Shown one piece after another: positions 16,296 to 24,064 of a stretch of DNA of 64,000 nucleotides. The notes beneath the pieces were generated by a model that saw only the letters and a list, made by a program, of their open reading frames with translations, did no database searches and was not told the DNA's origin. The position numbers were made by a program, and so were the translations under genes. This DNA comes from Streptomyces sp. CBMA152 (lineage in GTDB: Bacteria; Actinomycetota; Actinomycetes; Streptomycetales; Streptomycetaceae). Numbering within the stretch: the first letter of the stretch is position 1; every line of letters starts with the position of its first letter. Location: assembly GCF_014596475.1 (NCBI RefSeq), contig NZ_MECJ01000002.1, positions 434,001-498,000 of the forward strand. The letters are read 5' to 3'.

Positions 16296-16667
16296 TCAAC
16301 AAACCCCCGGGCTATCGCAGTCGAACCGTACCGAGTGTGCCGACGGGGTGAAGTCCGGGGTGTTCCACGCGGTTCCTCGGCCTGGGTTTCCTGGTGGGGC
16401 GAAGGTCAGTTGCTGTTGGCAGTCGCTGGTCGCGTAGATGTGGGCGCCCGCGTCCGTGGCGTTGGTGCCGCTGCTCGCGCCGACCATGACCAGGCGTAGA
16501 CACTTGCCTGTCGGCGGGTTGCGCAGTCCCAGGATCTGGTTGGCGCCGGTCGTGAACATGAAGTCGCCGTGGGCGACTCCCTGGGCCGCCGCCGTCGACG
16601 TCCCTGTCGTGATGGCGAGCAGGGCGGCAGCGGGCAGGATGAACAGGGTGCTGATCCGATGGGCCAT
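16296..16667 (-). CDS. Small secreted protein of unknown function
   Basis: The 123-residue product has a clear signal peptide (MAHRISTLFILPAAALLAIT, cleavage after STAAAQ) and a mature part of about 95 residues with four Cys (CL, SDC, FDC, GVC), allowing two disulphides. I do not recognise a family; the 'TGKCLRLV' and 'CQQQLTF' segments recall small ricin-type or beta-rich secreted Streptomyces proteins. It is monocistronic and convergent with the hydrolase gene. Confidence 0.55.
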   Translation of the reverse strand: MAHRISTLFILPAAALLAITTGTSTAAAQGVAHGDFMFTTGANQILGLRNPPTGKCLRLVMVGASSGTNATDAGAHIYATSDCQQQLTFAPPGNPGRGTAWNTPDFTPSAHSVRFDCDSPGVC

Positions 16668-16867
16668 GAGTCCTCCCGGTCCGGGGCGGTGCGGCGCAAC
16701 CGTTCAGGTCGTATGCCGAGACTAGAGCCGGACCAGGGGACAACTCGGAGCCTAACGTGGGAATTCACCCGCAAGGTGGTGTTGCTCGCTCCGTGATCTT
16801 GAGCAACTCGACAGCCCTGGTGGGGATGAGCAGGGAATTCACCAGGCGACGCGGGACAATCGTCGTC

Positions 16868-17602
16868 ATGAGTGAGCATATGGACGACGCCGAGAGCCGG
16901 CTGGTCAGGATCGAGCGGATGCTGGAGGAGGGGCAGCGTGGGGTGGCGCCCGCGTGGCGTCGGGCGACGCAGGGTGAGCCGCGTTGGGCGGTGACCGCCG
17001 TCATCCTGGTGACCGTCGCCCTCCAGTTGATACTGCCGCACCGGCTCACCCTCCAGCCCTTCTGGACGCTGCCGGTCCTGGAAGTGGTGCTGCTGGGCGG
17101 CCTGATCGCCGGGAACCCCCGACGGGTCGAGCCGCGCAACCGGTGGCTGCGGTGGCTCGGCCTTGCCCTGATCTGCGTGATCAGCCTGGCCAACGGCTGG
17201 TCGGCGGTCCGGCTGGTGAAGGGCCTGGTGAACGGGACCGAGGGAACGGACGCCGTACCGCTCCTGCTGACCGGCGGCAGCATCTGGCTGACGAACGTCA
17301 TCGTGTTCGCGCTGTGGTACTGGGAGTGGGACCGCGGTGGACCGATGGCGCGGGTCCAGGGGCACCAGCAGTACCCCGACTTCCTCTTCGTACAGATGCA
17401 GAGCCCGGAGGTCGCGGCGCCGGACTGGGAACCGGCGTTCCTCGACTACCTCTACCTCTCGTTCACCAACTCCACCGCCTTCAGCCCGACCGACGTGATG
17501 CCGCTGTCGCGCTGGGCCAAGATGCTGATGATGCTGCAGTCCTCGGTCTCCCTGGTGACCGTGCTCCTGGTGGTCGCCCGGGCGGTCAACATCCTGAAGT
17601 GA
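16868..17602 (+). CDS. Conserved integral membrane protein (DUF1345-like)
   Basis: The 244-residue product has a hydrophilic N-terminus and about five membrane segments. It ends with 'DYLYLSFTNSTAFSPTDVMPLSRWAKMLM' in two hydrophobic blocks and AVNIL, an arrangement that resembles the pore-helix and last segment of two-TM potassium channels but without the TVGYG filter. This pattern, with 'FALWYWEWDRGGP' before it, recurs in an uncharacterised Streptomyces family. ATG 16868 is preferred over the upstream frame start; GACAAT 7 bases before it could be a -10, making it leaderless. Confidence 0.65.
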   Translation: MSEHMDDAESRLVRIERMLEEGQRGVAPAWRRATQGEPRWAVTAVILVTVALQLILPHRLTLQPFWTLPVLEVVLLGGLIAGNPRRVEPRNRWLRWLGLALICVISLANGWSAVRLVKGLVNGTEGTDAVPLLLTGGSIWLTNVIVFALWYWEWDRGGPMARVQGHQQYPDFLFVQMQSPEVAAPDWEPAFLDYLYLSFTNSTAFSPTDVMPLSRWAKMLMMLQSSVSLVTVLLVVARAVNILK

Positions 17603-17831
17603 GTGACCGGGCGGGCGAGGCGCCGACCCGCGCGGCCGCGCGACCCGCTCCGATCACGCCATCCCGCCACCACTCGCCCCTGGTCAGGCGCGCGTTCCTG
17701 TCCCGCAAGGGCGCCGTCAAGACCGGCCCGCCACTACGCCCCCACCTCACTCCTTTCCACCTTGACGAACCCTTAACAAACCACCCCCATCCGGAACATT
17801 TCTCGGCCAACTCCCGATTGCCATCTACATA
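17603..17831. other. Intergenic stretch before the PHO-like box
   Basis: This is the first part of the 310-base gap between the membrane protein and the DUF4956 gene. It becomes AT-richer from about 17770 (CTTAACAAACC). I see no gene or clear terminator in it. Confidence 0.3.
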
Positions 17832-17886
17832 GTTCGATCTCCAGTACGCGAATATTCACCGTGCGTTTGTTCAACGTTCGGATGAC
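17832..17886 (+). promoter_or_regulatory. PHO-box-like 11-base direct repeats upstream of the DUF4956-VTC pair
   Basis: Five consecutive 11-base units can be drawn: 17832 GTTCGATCTCC, 17843 AGTACGCGAAT, 17854 ATTCACCGTGC, 17865 GTTTGTTCAAC and 17876 GTTCGGATGAC. Streptomyces PhoP binds direct repeats of 11 bases beginning GTTCACC; units 1, 3, 4 and 5 approach this. It ends 26 bases before the DUF4956 ATG. The match is degenerate, so it is a candidate only. Confidence 0.4.
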
Positions 17887-17912
17887 ATCGTGTATGCACG
17901 GAGAGCGGAGCT

Positions 17913-18548
17913 ATGGATTCCTTTCCCCACCTCGTCGCCCATCTGGGTCTCGACCTCACCGCCATCTGCCTGCTGACCTTCGGGATCTACTTCCCGCGAC
18001 ACCGGCGGCGAGATCTCGTACCGGCGTATCTCTCCCTGAACGCCGCCCTGTTCACGGTGGTCGCGGCCCTCGCCGAAGTCGGCGGCCGGGGCGGGGCGGC
18101 GCTCGGGTTCGGGCTCTTCGGAGTGCTGTCGATCATCCGGCTCCGCTCCGACGCCGTTCAGCACCAGGAAGTGGCCTACTACTTCACCACCCTCGTGCTG
18201 GGTCTCGTCTGCGGACTGCCCCACCTCGCGTTCGGCTACGCCGCCGCGCTGAGCGGTGCGCTGCTCCTCGTCGTCTACCTCGCCGACCACCCCCGGCTGC
18301 TGCCCCGTGCCCGCCGCGCGCTCATCACCCTCGACACCGTGCACACGGACCCCGCCGAGCTCCGCGCCGACCTCGCGCGGCGTCTGGGCGAGCCGTACCA
18401 GTGGACGGTCGCGGAGATCGACTTCGTACGCGATCTGATGGTCATCGATGTCCGCTATCGCGAGCCCGAACCCGGGTTTACAGAACGGCAGTTGGCGCCC
18501 GCTGGCGTCGTACGTCGGACCGCGCCCGCCACCGGGGGTGCCGCATGA
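17913..18548 (+). CDS. DUF4956 membrane protein
   Basis: The 211-residue product has several N-terminal transmembrane helices (LDLTAICLLTFGIYF, GFGLFGVLSIIRLRS, AYYFTTLVLGLV) followed by a soluble C-terminal domain of about 90 residues, as in DUF4956 proteins. The family is repeatedly found next to VTC-domain proteins, as here. A GGAG-type ribosome site precedes ATG 17913. The stop overlaps the next start (ATGA). It likely forms a membrane partner for the VTC protein; the exact role is unknown. Confidence 0.75.
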   Translation: MDSFPHLVAHLGLDLTAICLLTFGIYFPRHRRRDLVPAYLSLNAALFTVVAALAEVGGRGGAALGFGLFGVLSIIRLRSDAVQHQEVAYYFTTLVLGLVCGLPHLAFGYAAALSGALLLVVYLADHPRLLPRARRALITLDTVHTDPAELRADLARRLGEPYQWTVAEIDFVRDLMVIDVRYREPEPGFTERQLAPAGVVRRTAPATGGAA

Positions 18549-19378
18549 TGCTCGTGGCCACGGAGCTCGCCACCGCGCCCGCATCCTTACGGGCGATAAC
18601 CTCGGCAGCCCACGACGCCGATCCCATCTCGCTGGCCGAGGTCAACGAGCGGTCCTCGCTGCTCGCGCGCTTCGACCGCAGTTATCTCGTCCCCGCCGAC
18701 GTCTTCCTGCGGGTGATCGCCAGACTCACCCGGGCAGAAGGCCGCGATCGCCCCTTTCGAGCTCTCGACATCGACGGCCGCCGTGCCTTCCGCTATCACT
18801 CGGTCTACTACGACACCCCGGGCCTGCGCTCCTTCCACGACCACCGGCAGGGCCGCCGACTGCGCTTCAAGATCCGTGAACGCGTTTACGAGGACACCGG
18901 CGAGCGGCAGTTCGAGATCAAGCTCAAGGGGTGCCGTGGCGACACGGTCAAACACCGTCGTCCGCTCACGGGCGGCGACACCCCCCTCGATGCCGCTCCA
19001 CTGGCCTTCCTGGCCGACACCTTGGACCAGGCGTACGCCATCGCGCCGCCCACCGTCCTCGCGCCCTCGCTGAGCACCGACTACCTGCGCGCCACCTTCG
19101 TGGCCGACGGGGAACGTATCACCTGCGACGCGGGCCTGACCTGCGTCGATCTACGCGACAACCGGGCTGTGCACTGCGGGAGCGACCTCGTGCTGGTCGA
19201 GACGAAGTCGGCGGACCACCTGACCGAGGCGGACCGCCTGCTCCATGCGCACGCCCTGCGCCCCGCCGTCTTCACCAAGTACTGCGGCGCCCTCGCCGCG
19301 CTCCACCCCGACCTCCCCGCCAACCGCTGGCGCCGGGCGGCACGTCAGGCCTTTGGGGGCGGTACGACACGGGCTTGA
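18545..19378 (+). CDS. VTC-domain (polyphosphate polymerase-like) protein
   Basis: The 277-residue protein has the VTC tunnel-domain layout: an N-terminal FDRSYLVP segment, YHSVYYDTPGL, RLRFKIRERVYEDTGERQFE with alternating basic residues lining the tunnel, FEIKLKG, LSTDYLRATF, and an acidic VLVETKSA near the C-terminus. Yeast VTC makes polyphosphate from ATP; bacterial stand-alone VTC proteins are less well understood. Translation is coupled to DUF4956 through ATGA. The PHO-box-like repeats upstream would fit phosphate control. Confidence 0.75.
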   Translation: MMLVATELATAPASLRAITSAAHDADPISLAEVNERSSLLARFDRSYLVPADVFLRVIARLTRAEGRDRPFRALDIDGRRAFRYHSVYYDTPGLRSFHDHRQGRRLRFKIRERVYEDTGERQFEIKLKGCRGDTVKHRRPLTGGDTPLDAAPLAFLADTLDQAYAIAPPTVLAPSLSTDYLRATFVADGERITCDAGLTCVDLRDNRAVHCGSDLVLVETKSADHLTEADRLLHAHALRPAVFTKYCGALAALHPDLPANRWRRAARQAFGGGTTRA

Positions 19379-19419
19379 GGCGCACACACGTGGAGCAGGC
19401 GGTGAAGGCGCCCGGCCGC

Positions 19420-20115
19420 TCAGGCGGTCCGGGCGTCGCCGCCGAGCAGGTTCTGCGGCAGGGCGCGGAAGCTCCAGGCGCCGCCCTTGCGGGTGAACTC
19501 CCAGACCAGGTCGAACCGGTCCGGCCACTCCTTGGGCACGTTGGCGACCCCCGCGGCGCCGAGCGCGTCCACGATATGCGGGATACGGGAGTGTTCCCAG
19601 CAGATCAGCACGGGTGCCTTCGCCGCCAGCGCGGCGGTGGCCAGCTGCTTCTCCTCGTGCTCGGCGATGCTCGTGTCGACCGGGATGTGCAGCGCCTCGG
19701 CCAGCGGTGTCACCGTCTGCCGCATCCGGTGCGCGCCCGCGTGGGGGCCCTGGTCGGAGGCGGCGAAGATCGTCGCGGGGCGGGGGAGCAGTGGGGCGGG
19801 GCGGCCGGGGGTGGGGATGAAGAGCCCCGGCAGGGCGTGTGCGCGCTGCCAGCCGCGCTTCGTCAGCGACTTCTTGTCCGCCTTCCCCGATTCGTCCAAC
19901 CCGGCGTCACTGTTGGCCGGCTTCTCGCCATGGCGAATGATCAGGATGGTGGTGTCGTCGACGCGGTCGGTGCCGGTTCCGGTGGTGGGGTGTGCGGTCG
20001 ACGGCGTCGAATGCTTCGTGCCGCTGCTGCACCCTGCCGCCACCACGGGCGCCGCGAGCGCCAGGCCGACCAGCATCGCGCGACGGGTGGGGCCGACGTT
20101 GTCCGTATCGTGCAC
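19420..20115 (-). CDS. Tat-exported histidine phosphatase-family lipoprotein
   Basis: The product of 231 residues (from GTG 20115) carries TRRAMLVGLALAAPVVAAGC, a twin-arginine signal with a lipobox Cys, then a Ser/Thr-rich linker and a histidine phosphatase domain: LIIRHGEKPA with the catalytic RHG, and a second His region 'ICWEHSRIPHIVDALG'. It would act on phosphoesters at the outer membrane face. The frame is open to ATG 20175, but that start has no ribosome site, while AGAGG lies about 9 bases before GTG 20115. It converges on the VTC gene with a 41-base gap. Confidence 0.75.
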   Translation of the reverse strand: MHDTDNVGPTRRAMLVGLALAAPVVAAGCSSGTKHSTPSTAHPTTGTGTDRVDDTTILIIRHGEKPANSDAGLDESGKADKKSLTKRGWQRAHALPGLFIPTPGRPAPLLPRPATIFAASDQGPHAGAHRMRQTVTPLAEALHIPVDTSIAEHEEKQLATAALAAKAPVLICWEHSRIPHIVDALGAAGVANVPKEWPDRFDLVWEFTRKGGAWSFRALPQNLLGGDARTA

Positions 20116-20381
20116 TTGTGCGCGCCTCTGCCTCGGTTCGGTGTGCGTATCTGCGTACGCAACCATGTCAACCACGTTGATGGCGGATCGGACAGCAGGG
20201 TTCCCGCAGGGCCCATTCTTGACCCTTCATAGAGGTCTCCTTGGGGGAGTCGGCTTACCGGTTTCCTACCGTGTCTGAGCCACTATGGGCTGGTCGGTCA
20301 ACTCCAGAACGAGAAGGGTGTTTCCTCCGTGGCGGACAGCGATCGAGCCGGAACACCGAGGGCAGAGGGCGCGGCAGCGCT

Positions 20382-20855
20382 GTGAGCGCCGCGCCGGTTC
20401 ACTCGGTTGAGGAGAGCGCGGGGGGCGACGACCGGGCTCGGCGACGGCCTACGGCCCGGATCCGACTGGTCCTCATCTACGGCGGCACGTTCCTGCTCTG
20501 CGGAGTACTGCTGCTGTCGGTCGTCTACTTCCTGGCCGCCCGGGCCCTGCACGACGGCAGCGGCGATCTTCCGTTCCGGGTGCTTCCCGGCAGTCAGATC
20601 TCGGGCAGCGGCAGTTGTCCGGGACTCTCCGCCCACACCTCGGCCGCCGATACGAACTCCGTGCTCGACGCGTGCCTGGCGCAAGAGCGCCGAGACGCCC
20701 TGGACGACCTGCTGACCCGGTCGCTGTACGCGCTCGCCGGGCTGACGGTGATGGCGTTGGCGTTCGGGTACGCGATGGCGAGCCGCGTCCTGTCGCCGCT
20801 GGGCCGTATCGCCCGTATCGCCCGCCGGGGGCCGGGGATGGACAATCGCGGGTGA
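20382..20855 (+). pseudogene. Truncated sensor histidine kinase (N-terminal sensor part only)
   Basis: The 157-codon frame (GTG 20382) encodes a basic N-terminus, a first membrane helix (LVLIYGGTFLLCGVLLLSVV), an extracellular stretch of about 60 residues with two Cys, a second helix (YALAGLTVMALAFGYAMA) and the start of a HAMP-like segment (SRVLSPLGRIARI). It then stops. The HAMP end, HisKA and ATPase domains that normally follow are missing, and the next gene starts 30 bases later. No response regulator is adjacent. I read it as a decayed two-component kinase. Confidence 0.65.
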
Positions 20856-20885
20856 GGGTATGGGGGTGCGTGTTACGGTCGCGCC

Positions 20886-21287
20886 ATGTCCAAGGATCAG
20901 ATAGACGCGATAACTGCCCAGTTCTACGGCGCTTTTGACAACCGGGACGGGAAGGTCGCCGACGTGGCCCGCATCCGTCGGCTGATGCTTCCGACCGGCG
21001 TGATCGTCAATACGGGCCCCAAGTTCACGGCGTACACCGTGGAGGAGTTCATCGCGCCTCGGGAGCAGTTGCTGTCGGACGGTCGGTTGGTCGAGTTCAG
21101 CGAGTGGGAGACCTCCGAACGGACCGACATCGCGGGTGACATCGCCTCGCGGTTCGGTACGTACCGCAAGTCCGGGACCCTGGACGGCGAGCCGTACGAC
21201 GGTGGTGGGTCCAAGACCCTCCAGTTCGTACGCACCCCGGAGGGCTGGCGGATCGCGGCGTTCTCCTGGTACGACGACCAGTCCTGA
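20886..21287 (+). CDS. NTF2-like (SnoaL/DUF4440-type) small protein
   Basis: The 133-residue product fits the NTF2-like cone fold: an N-terminal helix 'IDAITAQFYGAFDNRDG', a middle 'EEFIAPREQLLSDG', and paired strands ending 'LQFVRTPEGWRIAAFSWYDD'. Members bind or transform small molecules or serve as stress proteins; no catalytic residues allow a precise call. TACGGT at 20874-20879 sits 6 bases before the ATG, so it is probably leaderless. Confidence 0.65.
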   Translation: MSKDQIDAITAQFYGAFDNRDGKVADVARIRRLMLPTGVIVNTGPKFTAYTVEEFIAPREQLLSDGRLVEFSEWETSERTDIAGDIASRFGTYRKSGTLDGEPYDGGGSKTLQFVRTPEGWRIAAFSWYDDQS

Positions 21288-21307
21288 CGACGAAGGCGTA
21301 TCGGCAC

Positions 21308-21877
21308 ATGGACACCCCGGTCATCCTCACGGCTCCCGCCACACCGACCGCTCCGGCCCTCGTCCTTCGCCCCTGGTCCACGGAGGACGTCGCCGTAGTG
21401 GTCGAGGCCTTCGGGGATCCCGGGGTGCGCCGTGGGTCGAGTGCTCCCATCGACAACGAGGCCGACGGTCTGCGATGGCTGCGGATGCAGGAGCGGGGTT
21501 GGGCAGCGGGCGATCGGTTCGGCTTCGCCGTCGTGGACGTGCCCGGTGACGATGCGCTGCCGCGCGTGGTGGGCAACGTAGGACTGAGAGAAGTGGCGTC
21601 CGGCAAACCCTCCGCCGAGGTCGGCTACTGGACGGTGCCATGGGCGCGCGGACAAGGTGTGGCACCTCGCGCCCTGCAGGCTCTCACCACCTGGGCTCTC
21701 GACACCTTCCGGGCCGACGGCCTGGAAAGGCTCGAACTCCTCCACCAGTTGGACAACCCGGCATCCTGCCGCGTCGCGGAGAAGTGCGGCTACGGGTTCG
21801 ACAGGCTCATGCCGTCGGCGCCGCCCTTGTACCCGCTCGACGGCCATGTGCATGTACTGCGCGTCGCGGCTGGGTGA
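21308..21877 (+). CDS. GNAT-family N-acetyltransferase (RimJ/RimL-like)
   Basis: The 189-residue protein shows the GNAT pattern of ribosomal-protein or small-molecule acetyltransferases: 'LVLRPWSTEDV' at the start, 'VVGNVGLRE', the acetyl-CoA loop 'YWTVPWARGQGVAPRALQAL', and 'LELLHQLDNPASCRVAEKCGY'. It is 20 bases downstream of the NTF2-like gene. Its last 88 bases overlap the end of the convergent glycosyltransferase-like gene, which is unusual; one of the two C-termini may be extended relative to its family. Confidence 0.8.
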   Translation: MDTPVILTAPATPTAPALVLRPWSTEDVAVVVEAFGDPGVRRGSSAPIDNEADGLRWLRMQERGWAAGDRFGFAVVDVPGDDALPRVVGNVGLREVASGKPSAEVGYWTVPWARGQGVAPRALQALTTWALDTFRADGLERLELLHQLDNPASCRVAEKCGYGFDRLMPSAPPLYPLDGHVHVLRVAAG

Positions 21878-23112
21878 CCGGTCTCCTCGGCGAAGATCCT
21901 GGCCAACACCGACTGCACCGGCTCGCCGTCGAGCAGTTTCCGCAGCTCCTCAACTCCCTCCCGGCGCTGGGTCGATGTGAGTGATACGTAGTGCTCGATA
22001 CGTTCATTGAACGTCCGCCGGAACACCGCGTAGAGGTCGTCGTCCTCCCGGACCCTTGCGGCGATCTCCACCAGGGCCGCAGTACCCGCGAAGTCGTCCT
22101 CCGGCACGGGGTGGTCCGGCAGAACATCCCCGAACCGGGCCGCGCCCCGACCGAACTCCGTGCCGTCGAGTTCACGCATGGTGTAAACGTGCGCGGCGTG
22201 CTGTTCATGGATGGCCATGGGCAGTTGGTCCAGGGCCAGCGACTCATGGAGCGCGGTGAGCCCGGGGGCGAGCAGGTAGTGGGGCGCGGTCGCCGCAACC
22301 TGTAACAGCTCGCGCTGCTGAAGGAATCGGCAGGCGGCCTGCCGCCCGGCGACCGTGACGGTCCGCTGCCGCTCCCCACCGAACGGCCCTCCGCAGACCA
22401 GAACGGACCGGAACCGGGGCCAGTCCAGCAGGAGATCCGGGATCCAGCGCAGCAACAGCCGTACGTAGGCGTTGTTGACGTCGAAGTCCAGGAGGAAGTT
22501 CTTGAACCCGCCGACATTGATCAGCAGGTCGTGCGCGGGTTCGGAGCCGCGCGCTGTGGTCCGTAACCCTTCGGTGTCGATGATCGACCCCGTCAGATGG
22601 ATGACGGGACCGCCGCCGAGAGCGGTGAACTCGGCCGCGCGCTGGGTGACTCCTGGAAAGTTCTGTACGACGCTGTGTGTGGCGAGCAGATGTGCCGCGA
22701 CGATGCGTTCGTGCGGTGAGAGGCCGGCGAGGTGGTCGTTGGCGGCCGCGTATGACGTACGGGGCATCGTCGCGCACAGCTCACGGATCTCGGCCGGAGC
22801 CAGCTGCAACTGCCAGAAGCCGAACAGGCTGTCCACCATGACCACCGGCCGCCCTGCCACCACGGCCTGGAGGACCAGGTCGGCGTCCATGACGGAGACG
22901 ACCTGATCAGTGGTGTGGAGTAGTTCGTCGATTTCCGCGGATTCGGACTTCTCGCGGATGTCGTCGAACGCATCAGGGTTGCGCCTGGCGAAGGCCGCCG
23001 CGACGCCGTCACCGACGAACACCCGCTCATGGTCACGTAACAGCCGGGAAACCGCGACCAGTTCGGCCGCCGGGCCGAATCCGCAGTTCTGGGCGCCCAT
23101 CACGATACGCAT
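21790..23112 (-). CDS. GT-B-fold glycosyltransferase-like protein (cytosylglucuronate-synthase-like?)
   Basis: The 440-residue product begins like a GT-B enzyme (MRIVMGAQNCGFGPAAELVA, then VFVGDG). It has a central VGGFKNFLLD after a Gly-rich loop, and a C-terminal 'LLAPGLTALHESLALDQLPMAIHEQHAAHVY' resembling the donor-binding region of GT28-type enzymes. The style recalls annotated cytosylglucuronate synthases of peptidyl-nucleoside clusters, but I cannot confirm this by eye. It is 11 bases downstream of the hydrolase gene on the same strand, so a two-gene operon is likely. No other nucleoside-antibiotic genes are nearby. Confidence 0.45.
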   Translation of the reverse strand: MRIVMGAQNCGFGPAAELVAVSRLLRDHERVFVGDGVAAAFARRNPDAFDDIREKSESAEIDELLHTTDQVVSVMDADLVLQAVVAGRPVVMVDSLFGFWQLQLAPAEIRELCATMPRTSYAAANDHLAGLSPHERIVAAHLLATHSVVQNFPGVTQRAAEFTALGGGPVIHLTGSIIDTEGLRTTARGSEPAHDLLINVGGFKNFLLDFDVNNAYVRLLLRWIPDLLLDWPRFRSVLVCGGPFGGERQRTVTVAGRQAACRFLQQRELLQVAATAPHYLLAPGLTALHESLALDQLPMAIHEQHAAHVYTMRELDGTEFGRGAARFGDVLPDHPVPEDDFAGTAALVEIAARVREDDDLYAVFRRTFNERIEHYVSLTSTQRREGVEELRKLLDGEPVQSVLARIFAEETGHPAATRSTCTWPSSGYKGGADGMSLSNP

Positions 23113-23123
23113 GTCAACGCCCC

Positions 23124-23939
23124 CTATGGGTGAGGTGGTTCCGGGTGGGCGAACAGCTCGGTGAGTTGCCGGGCGAACTCGACCGGGTACTTCGCGTATC
23201 CGATATGCCCGCCGGGAAACAGGGTGAGTTCCTGGCCGAGCCGCTGCGCGAGTACGACTGCGGGACGGTGGACCAGATACGTACGCGACGCGCGGCCACC
23301 CGTCACGACGATGCGGTCCGCGACGGCGGCGAGTGCCGGGAGATCGGGTACGAAGTGGGAGAAGGGCCGGATCACATGGGCCAGGAAGAAGGCCGTGTTG
23401 TCGTGGGCCTCGGGCAACTCCGGCGCGGGGACGCCGCCGAAGAACGGCTCGAACCTGCGCAGGGCCGGACCTGCGCCCTCCCGGCGGAACGTCTCGTGAA
23501 TGTCGTCGATGTCCTTGAGCGTCGCGGCGGCATCCGGAAGCAGCCCGAACGAGGGCGGCTCATGGATGACCGTCTGGAGCACACGGTCCTGCCGACGGAT
23601 GGCGAGTTCTAGCGCCACCACCCCGCCCGAGCAACTGCCGAAGACGCGGACCTGTTCGTCCGGCCCGGCGAGGTGGTCGAGCAGGCGGCACGCGTCCTCG
23701 GCGTGCTCCTCGACCCGTTGGTCCTCCGGCGGTCCGTCGAGCGGACTGCGGGAGTTGCCCCGTGGGTCATACGTGACGACCCGGTACTCCAGGGCAAGGA
23801 CGGCGGCCATCCGCTCGAAGACGGCCGCGTCGGAATCACCGCTCGCGATGAGCAGCAGCAACGGCCCCTCGCCGCGCACCTCGTAGTAGATGCTCGCGCC
23901 CGGCACCGTGAGCGTGCCGCTCTTCGATGGGTCCATCAC
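23124..23939 (-). CDS. Alpha/beta-hydrolase
   Basis: The 271-residue cytosolic protein is a standard alpha/beta-hydrolase: oxyanion region LLLIASGDSD, DPRGNSRS, nucleophile elbow GSCSGGVV (around residue 100), and the terminal catalytic His in FPGGHIGYAKYP. The substrate is unknown; the family includes esterases and C-C hydrolases. It is the first gene of a probable operon with the glycosyltransferase-like gene and is divergent from the nucleotidyltransferase fusion across 125 bases. Confidence 0.78.
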   Translation of the reverse strand: MMDPSKSGTLTVPGASIYYEVRGEGPLLLLIASGDSDAAVFERMAAVLALEYRVVTYDPRGNSRSPLDGPPEDQRVEEHAEDACRLLDHLAGPDEQVRVFGSCSGGVVALELAIRRQDRVLQTVIHEPPSFGLLPDAAATLKDIDDIHETFRREGAGPALRRFEPFFGGVPAPELPEAHDNTAFFLAHVIRPFSHFVPDLPALAAVADRIVVTGGRASRTYLVHRPAVVLAQRLGQELTLFPGGHIGYAKYPVEFARQLTELFAHPEPPHP

Positions 23940-24064
23940 ACTCCATGGGACGAGGTCGGCGTGGCACCGTACGTCATAGAGAGATTACGTTCGGTGAAGA
24001 GGGCGCGGAAGTGCGCGCCCACGTTCCGCGAGGCGGTGCCCGTCGTCGGCAGGGGTGATGACCT

